Position numbers and translations under genes: made by a program | The notes under the pieces: model-generated | Told to the model about the DNA's origin: nothing | The model's input: only the letters and a program-made list of their open reading frames with translations | The model's database searches: none | Assembly (NCBI RefSeq): GCF_000739615.1 | Contig: NZ_BATP01000005.1 | Coordinates: 62,001-126,000 of the forward strand | Direction: 5' to 3' | Length of the DNA: 64,000 bases | Source of the DNA: Haloferula sp. BvORR071 | Lineage (GTDB): Bacteria > Verrucomicrobiota > Verrucomicrobiia > Verrucomicrobiales > Akkermansiaceae | In this document: positions 54,931 through 64,000 of the stretch, one piece after another | Layout of the letters: each line of letters starts with the position of its first letter | Numbering within the stretch: the first letter of the stretch is position 1

Positions 54931-57900
54931 ATGAAACCCAACGTGTCTCCTCGTGAACTGCGCATTCGTGCAGGCACTCTCAAGAAAGCTCCAGGTTTTG
55001 CCCTGGTGATCTCACTCTCGCTGATGGTCCTGTTGACCATCCTCGCGGTCGGCTTGCTAAGCCTGTCAACCATCTCGATCCGCAGCGCCGGTCAAAGTGA
55101 CTCCTTGTCGATCGCACGGGCCAATGCCCGCATGGCGCTGGCGCTGGCGATCGGCCAGTTGCAGAAGAGCGCGGGTCCTGACCAGCGGATCACCGCACCG
55201 GCGAATGCCGTGGACAGCAAGTTCCCGCCGGGTGTCACCGGTGCCTGGAAGTCCTGGCGCCCGCCGCAAGAGAGCCCGGACTATAAGAAGGAGCGCACCG
55301 ACCGCTTCATGGGCTACCTGATGTCCAACCCGGATCCTTCCGCGAAGCCGGATCTCAGCACCTTGCCGAAAGCTGGAAGCGGCGGAGCCGCGGGTAGCGC
55401 GACCGAGCAGCTCTTGGTCGGCCCCGGCAGCGTGGGCCAAAATCAGACCGCTTCCGAGGTGCGCGCGCCGATGCTCTCCATGGCTGACGCCAAGGGAAAA
55501 CCCGCTGGCGGCCTGGCATGGACGACCCTCGATGAAGGCGTGAAGGGCCGCATCGACCTGGCTCCTGCCGATCAGAGCAAGAATGCCGTCGGCGAGACGG
55601 TGGCGCGGATGGGTTCCCCCGCCCGCAACAAGGCCGGCAAGCTCAAGGGCATGGACTTCCTCGAAGCCAAGCAGGATGTGCTGGCCGAGAAGCTCCCGAA
55701 GCTGGTGAGCACCCGCGAAGTGGACCTCGCCGCCACTGAGAAGAAGGCCTTCGATCCTTATTTCAACGACTTCAGCGTGAGCTCGAACTCGCTGCAGACC
55801 GATACCGCCAACGGCGGTCTCAAGACCGACCTGAGCGTGCTCTTCGACACCGCGACGCTGCCTAGCGACTACTCGACCCGCCGCCTCTATTCCAACACCA
55901 ACACGCCTCTCACTGGTGCGACCAACTCCGATCCGATGTGGGCTGCTTACCAGCACTACTATCGCCTCTATCAGCGCACCACCGCCAACGACAACCCGAA
56001 GGCTGGCCTGAAGGCCTACGTCTCGAACAGCTTCAAGCTGGCCCAAACCAGCGACGCGGCGCTGCGCGACGTGCGCTACGAGCCAAACCTCTCGACCCTG
56101 CGCGAGTCGCTGATCATGCCGACCCTGTCGAAGGTGGACGTTGTCTTCAGCCTGGTGGCGCGGGATCCACACGGACCTTGGGCGCCCCTGGCCACCGCGG
56201 GATACACCCGTGTGATCCACCTGATGTACCTGCCGGTGATCACGCTGCACAATCCGTACAACGTGCCGCTGCGCTTCACCGAAATTGAAGTGGAGTTCAA
56301 GGACCTGCCGATGGGCTTCCAATTCTACGTGAACGGCCAGCCCTGCACCGACAACATGGTGGCCTTCAACCAGCTCTACACCGGCAAGGAAGGCGGCAGC
56401 GAGTCGAAGATCTTCAAGGTCACGCTCACCGGCGACCTGAATTCGGCGAAGGAGATCATCATGGGCCCGGGCGAAACCCGGACCTTCGGCAAGCCCTTCC
56501 CGCCTGAGTGGACTTGGGCACAAGAAGTGGCCGCCAACGGTGACAAATTCTTCGACTGGCAGAACAACAAGACCGGTAACAGCAGCCGCGTCATTCCCGG
56601 CATGATCACCGGCCCCAACGACGGTGTTGGCTACGACCTCGACTGGGTCACCCCCGGCACCTCGACCGCCAAGCGCGCCGACTGGCTGCAAGCCCGCTCA
56701 AACAGCGGCATGCTGCCAGTGAAGCCGAACGAAACCGTTTCGGTCAAGTATGGTCCCAAGCAGCAGTTGAGCAGCCCGACCAACAAGTTTGCCGTGACGA
56801 TGCGCGTGAAGAACGGCTCGACCGTGCGCGACTACGCCACCACCCAGGTCTTCTTCCAGAACGAGGCCAAGCTGAAAACCCTTCTTGAGGAAGGCACCTC
56901 GCCGCGCTTCCCCGAAACCCGCAGCTTCCCGGAGACCTATCCGAAGCCAACCGTGGAAGCTCCGGTTTCCACCGAGGCCCTCTACGAGGCCAACAGCACC
57001 CAGATCAAAAACTACAAGAAGGCCAAGCCCTTCGCGATCTTCAGCCTGAGCGGCAAGACGACGATGGAATCCTTCACCCGCTCGCGGCCCGCTGCGGATA
57101 CGGGTGCGGCCGTCCAGATGGCGACCTGCGACTTCATCAGCAACCCGAGCCAAGGTGCCAACCCCTATGAGTTCATCCTGACACCGGTGCGCGCCGGCAC
57201 GGCGGCGATCGAGGTGGATGGCGAGAAGGGCTACTTCTTCGGCGGGCACGGTGCGAATCGTGGTTCGACCTCGGGCACCTTCTACGAAATCCCGATGGCA
57301 CCGCTCCAATCGGTCGCACAACTGCGCCACGCCAACGTCGGCCTGATGGGTGCGCCCCCCTACTTCACCTACACCGTGGGTGAGTCGCGGGCCCACCCTG
57401 CGCTGCCGCCCGCCTCCGCGCGCTTCAGCGCCGGTGCTGGCAAGACCTACCTCGACCACTCTTGGCTGGCCAATGACCAGCTCTGGGACCGCTACTTCTT
57501 CTCGACCCTCTCCACCCTGCAGGGCACCGGCTACACCGGCAGCGCGGCGAAGTCGCAAACCGATCTGGCCAATGACTTCTTCAACGGCAAGGCCCTGCTC
57601 CCGAACTCCCGCAATCTGGCCTGCCTGCGTCCAGGCATGCCAGCGGCCACCGCTGCGACGAACGCGCTCCAAACCGGCGGCCTGAAGTCTGCAGCCTACC
57701 TGATGACCCGCGGCGGCTTCAACGTGAACAGCACCTCGGAATCGGCTTGGATTGCCGTGCTTTCGGGAATGTCCGATGCTCCAGTGCCACTCGCCAATGG
57801 CTCGCTGGAAAGCACCGGCGACAACGTGCCGATCCTGCGCACCCGCCGCCCGACCCTGAGCGCCACCGGCGGTGGCACGCCGCGCGACCAGCTCTGGAAC

Positions 57901-58458
57901 ACCTACCGCAAGCTCAGCCCGAGCGAGGTGGAATCCTTGGCCAAGGAAATCGTCAAGCAGGTCCGCGAGCGCGGTCCTTTCCTCTCGATGTCCGACTTCG
58001 TCAACCGCCACCTGTCTGGCGATGACATGGGCAAGAAAGGCGCCTTGCAGGCGGCAATCGACCTCAGCGGGATCAATGGCATCGTCAACGGCAATGCCGT
58101 TAACATCGCCCCGGCCGACGTGGGAACCTACGGCTGGAAGAACGCTTCGGCGATCGTGAACACCAGCACTGGCACCGGCACCCCGGGAGACATCAGCCAG
58201 GGAGATGTGCTTACGGCGATCGGCAGCTTCGCAACGGTGCGCTCGGATACCTTCAAGATCCGCGCCTACGGTGAAGCCCGCGACCCGGATGGCAAGGTGA
58301 CCGCCCGCGCCTGGTGTGAAGCAGTGGTGCAGCGCTATCCGGACTATGTGGACTCTGCGGATGCACCGGAACTGGTGGCGACCCAGCCGGCAAACATCGC
58401 CTTCGGCCGCCGTTTCCAGACGGTTTCCTTCCGCTGGATGAACCAGGACGAGGTCTGA
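54931..58458 (+). CDS. Giant pseudopilin-like protein (Verru_Chthon cassette protein A type), copy 2
   Basis: A 1175-residue paralogue of the gene at 44891. The leader ends KKAPG, then FALVISLSLMVLLTILAVGLLSLS, matching the prepilin-type signal without Glu at +5. The middle is beta-rich, with matching blocks such as VEFKDLPMGFQFYVNGQP and LYTGKE, which correspond to copy 1's LPIGFRFYRNGQP. The C-terminal VESLAKEIVKQVRERGPFLSMSDFVNRHL and VRSDTFKIRAYGEARDPDGK are also shared. No cassette B, C or D gene is adjacent. A strong hairpin terminator follows. Confidence 0.85.
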   Translation: MKPNVSPRELRIRAGTLKKAPGFALVISLSLMVLLTILAVGLLSLSTISIRSAGQSDSLSIARANARMALALAIGQLQKSAGPDQRITAPANAVDSKFPPGVTGAWKSWRPPQESPDYKKERTDRFMGYLMSNPDPSAKPDLSTLPKAGSGGAAGSATEQLLVGPGSVGQNQTASEVRAPMLSMADAKGKPAGGLAWTTLDEGVKGRIDLAPADQSKNAVGETVARMGSPARNKAGKLKGMDFLEAKQDVLAEKLPKLVSTREVDLAATEKKAFDPYFNDFSVSSNSLQTDTANGGLKTDLSVLFDTATLPSDYSTRRLYSNTNTPLTGATNSDPMWAAYQHYYRLYQRTTANDNPKAGLKAYVSNSFKLAQTSDAALRDVRYEPNLSTLRESLIMPTLSKVDVVFSLVARDPHGPWAPLATAGYTRVIHLMYLPVITLHNPYNVPLRFTEIEVEFKDLPMGFQFYVNGQPCTDNMVAFNQLYTGKEGGSESKIFKVTLTGDLNSAKEIIMGPGETRTFGKPFPPEWTWAQEVAANGDKFFDWQNNKTGNSSRVIPGMITGPNDGVGYDLDWVTPGTSTAKRADWLQARSNSGMLPVKPNETVSVKYGPKQQLSSPTNKFAVTMRVKNGSTVRDYATTQVFFQNEAKLKTLLEEGTSPRFPETRSFPETYPKPTVEAPVSTEALYEANSTQIKNYKKAKPFAIFSLSGKTTMESFTRSRPAADTGAAVQMATCDFISNPSQGANPYEFILTPVRAGTAAIEVDGEKGYFFGGHGANRGSTSGTFYEIPMAPLQSVAQLRHANVGLMGAPPYFTYTVGESRAHPALPPASARFSAGAGKTYLDHSWLANDQLWDRYFFSTLSTLQGTGYTGSAAKSQTDLANDFFNGKALLPNSRNLACLRPGMPAATAATNALQTGGLKSAAYLMTRGGFNVNSTSESAWIAVLSGMSDAPVPLANGSLESTGDNVPILRTRRPTLSATGGGTPRDQLWNTYRKLSPSEVESLAKEIVKQVRERGPFLSMSDFVNRHLSGDDMGKKGALQAAIDLSGINGIVNGNAVNIAPADVGTYGWKNASAIVNTSTGTGTPGDISQGDVLTAIGSFATVRSDTFKIRAYGEARDPDGKVTARAWCEAVVQRYPDYVDSADAPELVATQPANIAFGRRFQTVSFRWMNQDEV

Positions 58459-58476
58459 ACCGGCCTTTCCCGACTC

Positions 58477-58504
58477 AAACCGGGCCCTCAAAAGGCCCGG
58501 TTTT
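58477..58504. terminator. Intrinsic terminator after the second pseudopilin gene
   Basis: A 10-bp perfect stem (AAACCGGGCC 58477-58486 with GGCCCGGTTT 58494-58503), a 7-nt loop and T-rich 3' flank, 18 bases after the stop. It overlaps the stop codon of the convergent squalene/phytoene synthase gene, and the A-rich 5' side makes it work in both directions. Confidence 0.9.
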
Positions 58505-59426
58505 ATGTTTTCTTCGGCCACCAGATGGCCTTCCAGAGCGAGCTTCTCACCGCACCACGGCTGACCTTGAGCTTCTGCTTGGGCAGCCCCTCGCTCTGGG
58601 CCAGCAGTGCAACGGTGTCCTCCCCGATCAAGGCGGGGAGCACCGAAGCGGCACGCAGGCGAAGATGCTGGAGACGCGACGCATAGCGACGACCGGATTC
58701 CAGCCACACCGAAGCATGGGTTAGCCAGTTGCGGCGGGCTGCGATGAGCTCCTCCCGATCGATGGGATTGGAGACAGGCAGGTAGCAACGCCCGTTGGCC
58801 AGATCCTCCGGCATGTCGCGCAAGATGTTCACCAGTTGGAGCCCCATGCCGTAGCGCACGCCGAGGGCATCGAGATCGTCCGGCTTCGAATCCGAGAACC
58901 TCTCGCCCATGGTGAGGAAGCCGATCCGGGTCCAGAAGCCACCGACGCAACCGGCCACGCGATAGCAGTAGTCCTCCAGTTCATCCTCCCCTTTCAAGAC
59001 CTTCGGCTTTGCAGCCGTCGCTTCATCGAAGCGGATGAGATCGAGACGCTGGCCGCTGATGATGGTGCTGACCACATCGCGAACTGCATCGGCCTGAAGG
59101 GCATCAAGCGCAGCGAGGCCGTCGAAGCATTCGTCGAGGCGCTCCAGCAAGGTGCGCTCGGCTTCGTTGTCCTGGCGGGCGATGAAGTTCTTCAACTTGT
59201 CACGCCGCCACAGCGAGTCCTTGCCGATGAGCTTGGCGGCAAAGGCATCGAGCAGCTCAAGGCGATCGTCCACGGGAATGCCGGGAGTATCGGCCAGCGT
59301 GTCGCTGGCACGGGCGAGCAAGTAGCCGGTGCCGGTGGCCGGGCGCATCGGCTGCGGCAAGGCGCGCAAGCTCAAATAGAATGAGCGTGAGACGTCTTTG
59401 AGAACTTGCCGGTCAATGCGATCCAC
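58503..59426 (-). CDS. Squalene/phytoene synthase family protein
   Basis: A 307-residue isoprenoid head-to-head synthase. The first Asp-rich motif is SDTLAD (in LLARASDTLADT) and the second is NILRDMPEDL, both needed for Mg2+-diphosphate binding. SRSFYLSLRALP at the start and CYRVAGCVGGFW in the middle are typical. Verrucomicrobia often make squalene and hopanoids, so squalene synthesis from farnesyl diphosphate is likely, but phytoene cannot be excluded. No hopanoid genes are adjacent. Confidence 0.92.
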   Translation of the reverse strand: MDRIDRQVLKDVSRSFYLSLRALPQPMRPATGTGYLLARASDTLADTPGIPVDDRLELLDAFAAKLIGKDSLWRRDKLKNFIARQDNEAERTLLERLDECFDGLAALDALQADAVRDVVSTIISGQRLDLIRFDEATAAKPKVLKGEDELEDYCYRVAGCVGGFWTRIGFLTMGERFSDSKPDDLDALGVRYGMGLQLVNILRDMPEDLANGRCYLPVSNPIDREELIAARRNWLTHASVWLESGRRYASRLQHLRLRAASVLPALIGEDTVALLAQSEGLPKQKLKVSRGAVRSSLWKAIWWPKKT

Positions 59427-59549
59427 CGCCGGGGAAAGAGACTGAGCGGGCGGGAGCTAGCAAGCCTCAATGTGACACGGAACCGATGGTAGTAATACGT
59501 AAGCCACACACCTGGAAGCAATGTGCGGACGGATGAACACCCCTCACCT

Positions 59550-62093
59550 TCAAGGGCCCTTGAGCCGCTGTTGGCTCCAGACGAGGCATTCCTCATACTC
59601 CTCGTTTTGCGGGCGTTCGCGGTTGAGAATGGACCAGACGGCGACCGCTTCACCAAAGGCAGCTTGGGCCAGCTCAGGCTTCTTGGCGAGGCGTGCAGCG
59701 TGGCCGAGATCCCCCAACACATAGCCCAAGGAACGGCGGATCTGCTCGCTGCGGACGAGGCCGTAGTCAGAGCCGACCAATTTACGGAGCATCTCAGCGG
59801 AACGGGTCTGATAATCGATCGCCTGCTCCTGGCGATTGGCCGTAGCGAGAAGGAGCCCCTTCTGCCAAAACAGCAGGGCGAGACGATACCTGGCCACCGG
59901 ATCACCCGCTTCATTCACGGCGATGCCTTCGATCATCTGGATGCCATCGTCCGTCAGGCGCAAGGCTTCCACGGCATCACCGCGGTCGCGGACAATGCGC
60001 GCGGTGATCCATCGCTGGGCAGCCAGCAGTGAGCGGACATCCGGGTCCTCCGGGCGCTGGGTTTTCACTTCCTCTAACAGCTTCACCGCCTGCCTGGAAC
60101 TAGTCTCGGTTCCCGCAACATCGCCGGCAAGCAAGGCCGCCGCGGCGATCTCCCCATAGCAGCCCGCAAGATCGACACGGATGTCGAGATCGGCGGGATT
60201 CTCCCGGAGCATGTTCACCAGAATCTCGGCGGCCTTGGTGCGAGTGTCGCGGGCATCGCCCATCAGGCCGATGCCATCGAGGATGGTGGCGGAAGATAGG
60301 AAGCAAGTGGCCAGCTCGGACTGCAAAATGGTGGCATCCGGACGCTGGATGCTGAGGCGCTTGAGCACCTCGGTAGCGCGGATCAATCCATCCGCCGCCT
60401 CGGCATCCTTGCCGTTGGCGGCGAGAATGCGGGACTCGTGGAAGTCGAGGATGGCGAGCAGCTCCTGCACACGGTCGGCATCGACAGCGGCCTGCGGGAT
60501 CGCTTCGAGCGCCTTGCGGGCAATCTTGAAGGCTGGCCCGGCACCATCGTCATTGCGCTCCTGGAGCAAGAGCGCGAGCAACAAGCGGTCGGTGGCGAGG
60601 CGCAGGTCGAGATCGGGCCCCGAAGGCAAATCGGGCGTGGCGGTCAGGGCTTCTTCAAGCCGCTGGGCTGCTTCCTTCGGCTCGCCCTTGGCTAGCGAGA
60701 CCTCCGCGAGCTGGAGGCGGGCACGGGCTCGCTCCTCCTTGAGCTCGGGGATCTCGGCGGTCTTGATGATGAAATCCTGGAAGTAATCCTCCAAGCGCTT
60801 GAGGCGGCGCTCACGGCCATCGAGCGGCGGCAGATGGCGGTGGCCTTTCTCCATCGCCCAAGCGAAGAGGTGGTCGCCGATTTCCCGCGACTTCTCCAAG
60901 CGGGCAAGCCAGCGGTCCCGGTCGTACTGGAGATTGCGGCGCTCATTCTCGGAGGCTTCCTTGATCACGCCGAGTTCACTTTCCAGGGCGCTGCGGGCTT
61001 GCTCGGACTTGTCCAGCAGCCCCTCCATGTTGCTCACGTCACCCTTGCGGCCGGTCTCCTCCGCGGAGATCTCGGAACGCTTCATGTGATAGAGCACCGA
61101 GAGGATAGCCACCGTGCCGGCGAGAATCCCGGCGGCTACGTTCGCACGACCGGCACTACGACGGGCGCGGCGGTGCTGATCGAGCACGGCATCGCGCTGC
61201 TGCTCGGCGGCGAGCTCCTTGTCCGCGGCGTGGAAGAGCGCAAGCACGGCACCCGCATTGGCCGGACGCTGCTCGGGATCGAGCGAAAGGCAACGCTCAA
61301 GGATCCCGCGATAGGCTTCCTCCAAGGGATTCGCGGCGACGTCGCTCCACTTCACCAGCGGCTCGGTCTCCAGCGACTTGGCGATGCTGCGGAAGTTCGC
61401 GGCGATGCCATCGCGGCGGGTCTTGCCGGACTCCGGGGCCACGGAATCGAAAACCTTGGTGCAACGCGGGAAGGCACCGGTGAGCACGCGGAAGGAGATC
61501 ACGCCAAAGGCGAAGACATCCCAGCGATAGCCGCGCTCCCGCAGATAGCCATCGGGCGCCCGGAGTTGGTCGGGCGGCTGATAGAGGATCGCATCGGTGT
61601 AATCGAGGCTCTCGATGCCGGGGACATTGCCGAGCGCCCAATCGGTGAGGACCAGCCGGTCTGCGTCGTCGAAGAAGATATTGCCGGGCTTGAGATTGGC
61701 ATGGGCGACCTGGCGCTCGTGGAGGGCGGTGAGGGCGCGCAAAAGTTCGAGGACGACCGGCCAGGAATTCTCGCCCGGGAAGCGGTCGAGACGGTGCTGG
61801 AGCGAGCGGGGAATCCAGACGCCTTGAATCTCATCGCCGAGGAACTTGGTGATCCGGACGATCTGCTTGCCGCGGTAGTCGGCGGACAATTCCGGCAGCA
61901 GCCCGGCGGGCCAAGCGGGCTCCTCAGCGCGGAGCGCCATTTCCTCCAAAAGGGCACGATTGACCGCCGCGGGGTCGAAAATTTTGACAGCAACCTGCGC
62001 CCCGGAACTGTCGCGGGCACGGTAGACCCGGCCGCAGGCCCCTGCCCCGACGGGGCCGAAAACCTCCAGCGAGTTGACCTCGGGGGATTGCAT
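59550..62093 (-). CDS. Serine/threonine kinase-like membrane protein with TPR tail; probable pseudokinase
   Basis: An 847-residue protein. An N-terminal eukaryote-type kinase domain has a glycine loop (GPVGAGACGRVY), VAVKIF (Lys37), LKPGN (Asn138) and DWA in place of DFG (Asp151). The catalytic HRD is changed to His131-Ala-Asn133 (VAHANLKPGN), so the phosphate-transfer base is missing. A single membrane helix lies around residues 316-335 (VAAGILAGTVAILSVLY), then a coiled-coil stretch and a long helical TPR-like tail. It is probably a sensor or scaffold. ATG 62093 is chosen because the kinase starts there. It is divergent from a DUF1501 gene. Confidence 0.85.
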   Translation of the reverse strand: MQSPEVNSLEVFGPVGAGACGRVYRARDSSGAQVAVKIFDPAAVNRALLEEMALRAEEPAWPAGLLPELSADYRGKQIVRITKFLGDEIQGVWIPRSLQHRLDRFPGENSWPVVLELLRALTALHERQVAHANLKPGNIFFDDADRLVLTDWALGNVPGIESLDYTDAILYQPPDQLRAPDGYLRERGYRWDVFAFGVISFRVLTGAFPRCTKVFDSVAPESGKTRRDGIAANFRSIAKSLETEPLVKWSDVAANPLEEAYRGILERCLSLDPEQRPANAGAVLALFHAADKELAAEQQRDAVLDQHRRARRSAGRANVAAGILAGTVAILSVLYHMKRSEISAEETGRKGDVSNMEGLLDKSEQARSALESELGVIKEASENERRNLQYDRDRWLARLEKSREIGDHLFAWAMEKGHRHLPPLDGRERRLKRLEDYFQDFIIKTAEIPELKEERARARLQLAEVSLAKGEPKEAAQRLEEALTATPDLPSGPDLDLRLATDRLLLALLLQERNDDGAGPAFKIARKALEAIPQAAVDADRVQELLAILDFHESRILAANGKDAEAADGLIRATEVLKRLSIQRPDATILQSELATCFLSSATILDGIGLMGDARDTRTKAAEILVNMLRENPADLDIRVDLAGCYGEIAAAALLAGDVAGTETSSRQAVKLLEEVKTQRPEDPDVRSLLAAQRWITARIVRDRGDAVEALRLTDDGIQMIEGIAVNEAGDPVARYRLALLFWQKGLLLATANRQEQAIDYQTRSAEMLRKLVGSDYGLVRSEQIRRSLGYVLGDLGHAARLAKKPELAQAAFGEAVAVWSILNRERPQNEEYEECLVWSQQRLKGP

Positions 62094-62217
62094 GCCAAGA
62101 GGATGCAGAAATCCGGAGGGATCGCCAACCCTTCGTTCTCCCGGAATTTCGTTTCGCTGCGATGAAATATTCCTCACGGACTCCGTCGTAGATCCTCCCG
62201 ATAACCGCCTTCCATCC

Positions 62218-63549
62218 ATGAAACTGTTCTGCCCGGGCAATCCCCTGCATCGCTATGCTTCCCGCCGCGAGTTCCTGCATGTCGGCCTCGTCGGCGGCTT
62301 GGGACTGACCCTGCCGCAATTCCTCCTGCAGCAGGCGAAGGCCGAGCAGAAATTCTACGAGACCAAGGAAGGCGTAGCAAAGGGCATCATTCACATCTTC
62401 CTGCCGGGCGGGATGGCGCACCAGGAATCCTTCGACCCCAAGCCCTTTGCTCCGGCCGAGTACCGCGGCCCCTTTGGCGCGATCGATACCAAGATCCCCG
62501 GCGTCCAATTCGGCGAGAAGCTGCCGGAGCTGGCGCAGCTCGCGGACAAGATGACGATCATACGCTCGATGTCGCACGGTGAGGCGGCGCACGAGCGCGG
62601 CACGCACAACATGTTCACCGGCTACCGCCCGTCCCCGGCGCTGGAGTATCCCTCCTATGGCTCGGTGATTTCGCACGAGCTGGGCTCGCAGAACAACCTG
62701 CCGCCCTACGTGTGCGTGCCGAACATGCCGAACGAGTACGCGGGCTCCGGCTACCTGTCTTCCGCCTACGGGCCCTTCGCGCTGGGCGCGGATCCCTCTA
62801 ACAAGAATTTCCAAGTGCGGGACCTGAACCTGCCCAATGGCTGTGATGAGTTCCGCTTCAGCCGCCGGCGCTCCTTGTTAGAGACGGTGGACTCACACTT
62901 CAGGGCGCTTGAGAAGAGCGACGCGATCGATGCGATGGATGCCTTCTACCAGCACGCCTACAAGCTGATCTCCTCCGAGTCCGCACGCGAGGCCTTCAAC
63001 CTGGCGAAGGAAGACGACAAGCTGAAAGACGAGTACGGCCGCACCGATGCCGGGCAACGGATGCTGCTGGCACGGCGTTTGATTGAGGCGGGCACGCGCT
63101 TCGTCTCACTGACGGTCGGTGGCTGGGATCACCACGACAACATCAAGGGCCAGTTCGAGAACAACATGCCGAAGGTCGACAAGGCGATCGCGGCACTGAT
63201 CCGCGACCTCGACCGCCGCGGGATGCTCGATTCCACCCTGGTGATGGTGACCTCTGAGTTCGGCCGCACGCCTAAGATCAACCCGACCGGCGGCCGCGAC
63301 CACTGGCCGAGCGTCTTCTCGGTGGCGATGATCGGCGGCGGCTTCAAGCAAGGCTACGTCCACGGCTCCTCCGACGCCCTTGGCGGCGGGGTGGATACCG
63401 ATGGCGTGACCGTGGAGGATCTCTCGGCGACAATCTACAACCAGATCGGGATCACCGGCGACAAGGAGCTGATGGCTCCGGGCGGACGGCCTATCGAGAT
63501 TGTGGCGGACGGGCACGTGCTGGATGTGCTGCTCGCGAAGAAGGCCTAG
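62218..63549 (+). CDS. DUF1501 exported protein (Tat substrate)
   Basis: A 443-residue protein of the DUF1501 family, abundant in Planctomycetes and Verrucomicrobia. A Tat-type signal (ASRREFLHVGLVGGLGLTLP) is followed by GIIHIFLPGGMAHQESFDPKP. It has alkaline-phosphatase-superfamily-like segments: RSMSHGEAAHERGTHNMFTGY, LTVGGWDHHDNIKGQF and VTSEFGRTPKIN..GRDHWP. These proteins may be sulfatase-like hydrolases; the substrate is unknown. The partial downstream gene is the usual partner type. Confidence 0.93.
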   Translation: MKLFCPGNPLHRYASRREFLHVGLVGGLGLTLPQFLLQQAKAEQKFYETKEGVAKGIIHIFLPGGMAHQESFDPKPFAPAEYRGPFGAIDTKIPGVQFGEKLPELAQLADKMTIIRSMSHGEAAHERGTHNMFTGYRPSPALEYPSYGSVISHELGSQNNLPPYVCVPNMPNEYAGSGYLSSAYGPFALGADPSNKNFQVRDLNLPNGCDEFRFSRRRSLLETVDSHFRALEKSDAIDAMDAFYQHAYKLISSESAREAFNLAKEDDKLKDEYGRTDAGQRMLLARRLIEAGTRFVSLTVGGWDHHDNIKGQFENNMPKVDKAIAALIRDLDRRGMLDSTLVMVTSEFGRTPKINPTGGRDHWPSVFSVAMIGGGFKQGYVHGSSDALGGGVDTDGVTVEDLSATIYNQIGITGDKELMAPGGRPIEIVADGHVLDVLLAKKA

Positions 63550-63583
63550 CCGGAATGACGAATTCCGAATTTCCGACTGACGA

Positions 63584-64000
63584 ATGAAGTCTTTAAGCGG
63601 AATCGCGTTGGTGTTGTTAGGCGGATCCGCGATGGCGGGTTTCACGCCGACCCTGAACTTGATCGAGCCACGGGGCGGGCAGCGCGGGGTGGAACTGGAG
63701 ATGCAGTTCTACGGCGAAAGGCTCGACGGGATCCAGGAGGTGCTGGCCTACGATCCGGGAATCGAGTTCCGCAGCTTCACGGTGGAAAATGACAAGCACG
63801 CCTCCGCCAAAATTTTCATCAAGCCGGATGCCCCCTTGGGCGAGCACGGACTGCGGGTGCGGACCAGCGGCGGGGTGAGCTTCCTCCGCTCCTTCTTCGT
63901 CGGGCAGTTCCCGGTGGTCAATGAGGTGGATCCCAATGACAAGCCGGAACAGGCGCAGCGGGTGGAACTGAACACCACGGTGCAGGGTGTGGCGAAGCAG
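63584..64000 (+). CDS. Exported protein, partial (truncated at window edge)
   Basis: An open frame from ATG 63584 runs off the right edge (139 codons visible). It starts MKSLSGIALVLLGGSAMAGF, a signal peptide, and continues with beta-rich sequence (PTLNLIEPRGGQRGVELEMQ; PDAPLGEHGLRVRTSGG; FPVVNEVDPNDKPEQAQRV). This is the pattern of pre-peptidase C-terminal-domain proteins that follow DUF1501 genes in Planctomycetes and Verrucomicrobia. It is 34 bases after the DUF1501 stop and probably in the same operon. Confidence 0.8.
   Translation, partial: MKSLSGIALVLLGGSAMAGFTPTLNLIEPRGGQRGVELEMQFYGERLDGIQEVLAYDPGIEFRSFTVENDKHASAKIFIKPDAPLGEHGLRVRTSGGVSFLRSFFVGQFPVVNEVDPNDKPEQAQRVELNTTVQGVAKQ

Overview
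The window looks like chromosomal DNA of a Verrucomicrobiota bacterium close to Luteolibacter or other Verrucomicrobiaceae. This is inferred from gene content: two giant Verru_Chthon-cassette-A-like pseudopilins, a protein of GloVer repeats, a DUF1501 protein followed by a planctomycete/verrucomicrobial-type exported protein, many large secreted proteins, Tat-like signals and GC-rich coding. No database search was possible. No rRNA, tRNA, CRISPR array, integrase or transposase is visible.

Layout. 1-2956: a membrane-protein fragment, a small membrane protein, and thiC behind a TPP riboswitch with an intrinsic terminator. 2983-6576: an accessory island, clearly poorer in GC up to about 5710. 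It holds an ATPase with TOPRIM-like acidic residues, a protein with a C-terminal HEPN RNase motif, then a zeta-type kinase with a small partner. The first pair is the best candidate here for an undescribed (anti-phage) system. 6578-7436: a lipoprotein gene between two inverted copies of a 50-bp palindrome. 7492-10231: an ECF42-type sigma factor with three DGPF/YCII genes. 10277-13630: a thiol-dioxygenase-like cupin, a glutaredoxin-like protein divergent from an HxlR regulator, a MOSC protein and a GH43 arabinanase. 13647-22028: an RTX-type protein with a large internal duplication, small enzymes, and the GloVer protein. 22105-27479: YjdM-like, methyltransferase, LURP-one, OpgG-like and HD proteins, and a GlxA-type regulator broken by one in-frame stop. 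27543-38152: secreted beta-rich proteins, lipocalin, pseudouridine synthase, VOC protein, hydrolases, acetyltransferase, and an SDR gene lacking its active-site segment. 38183-42835: a cytochrome c/sugar-dehydrogenase fusion, a TetA-like exporter divergent from a class D beta-lactamase, and a small DNA-binding-like protein. 43146-58458: a PLP enzyme and the two giant pseudopilins flanking an exported protein, a subtilase overlapping a papain-like protein, and a modular surface protein. 58503-64000: a squalene/phytoene synthase, a kinase-like membrane protein lacking the catalytic HRD aspartate, a DUF1501 protein and a truncated exported protein.

How genes fit together. Thiamine synthesis is feedback-controlled by the riboswitch. 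The sigma factor probably controls its three DGPF genes. The exporter and beta-lactamase form a divergent pair that could respond to antibiotics. Several surface proteins share a calcium-loop plus beta-sandwich tail, suggesting common export or anchoring. Both giant pseudopilins carry a similar sequence at the same distance before their start codons, suggesting joint control.
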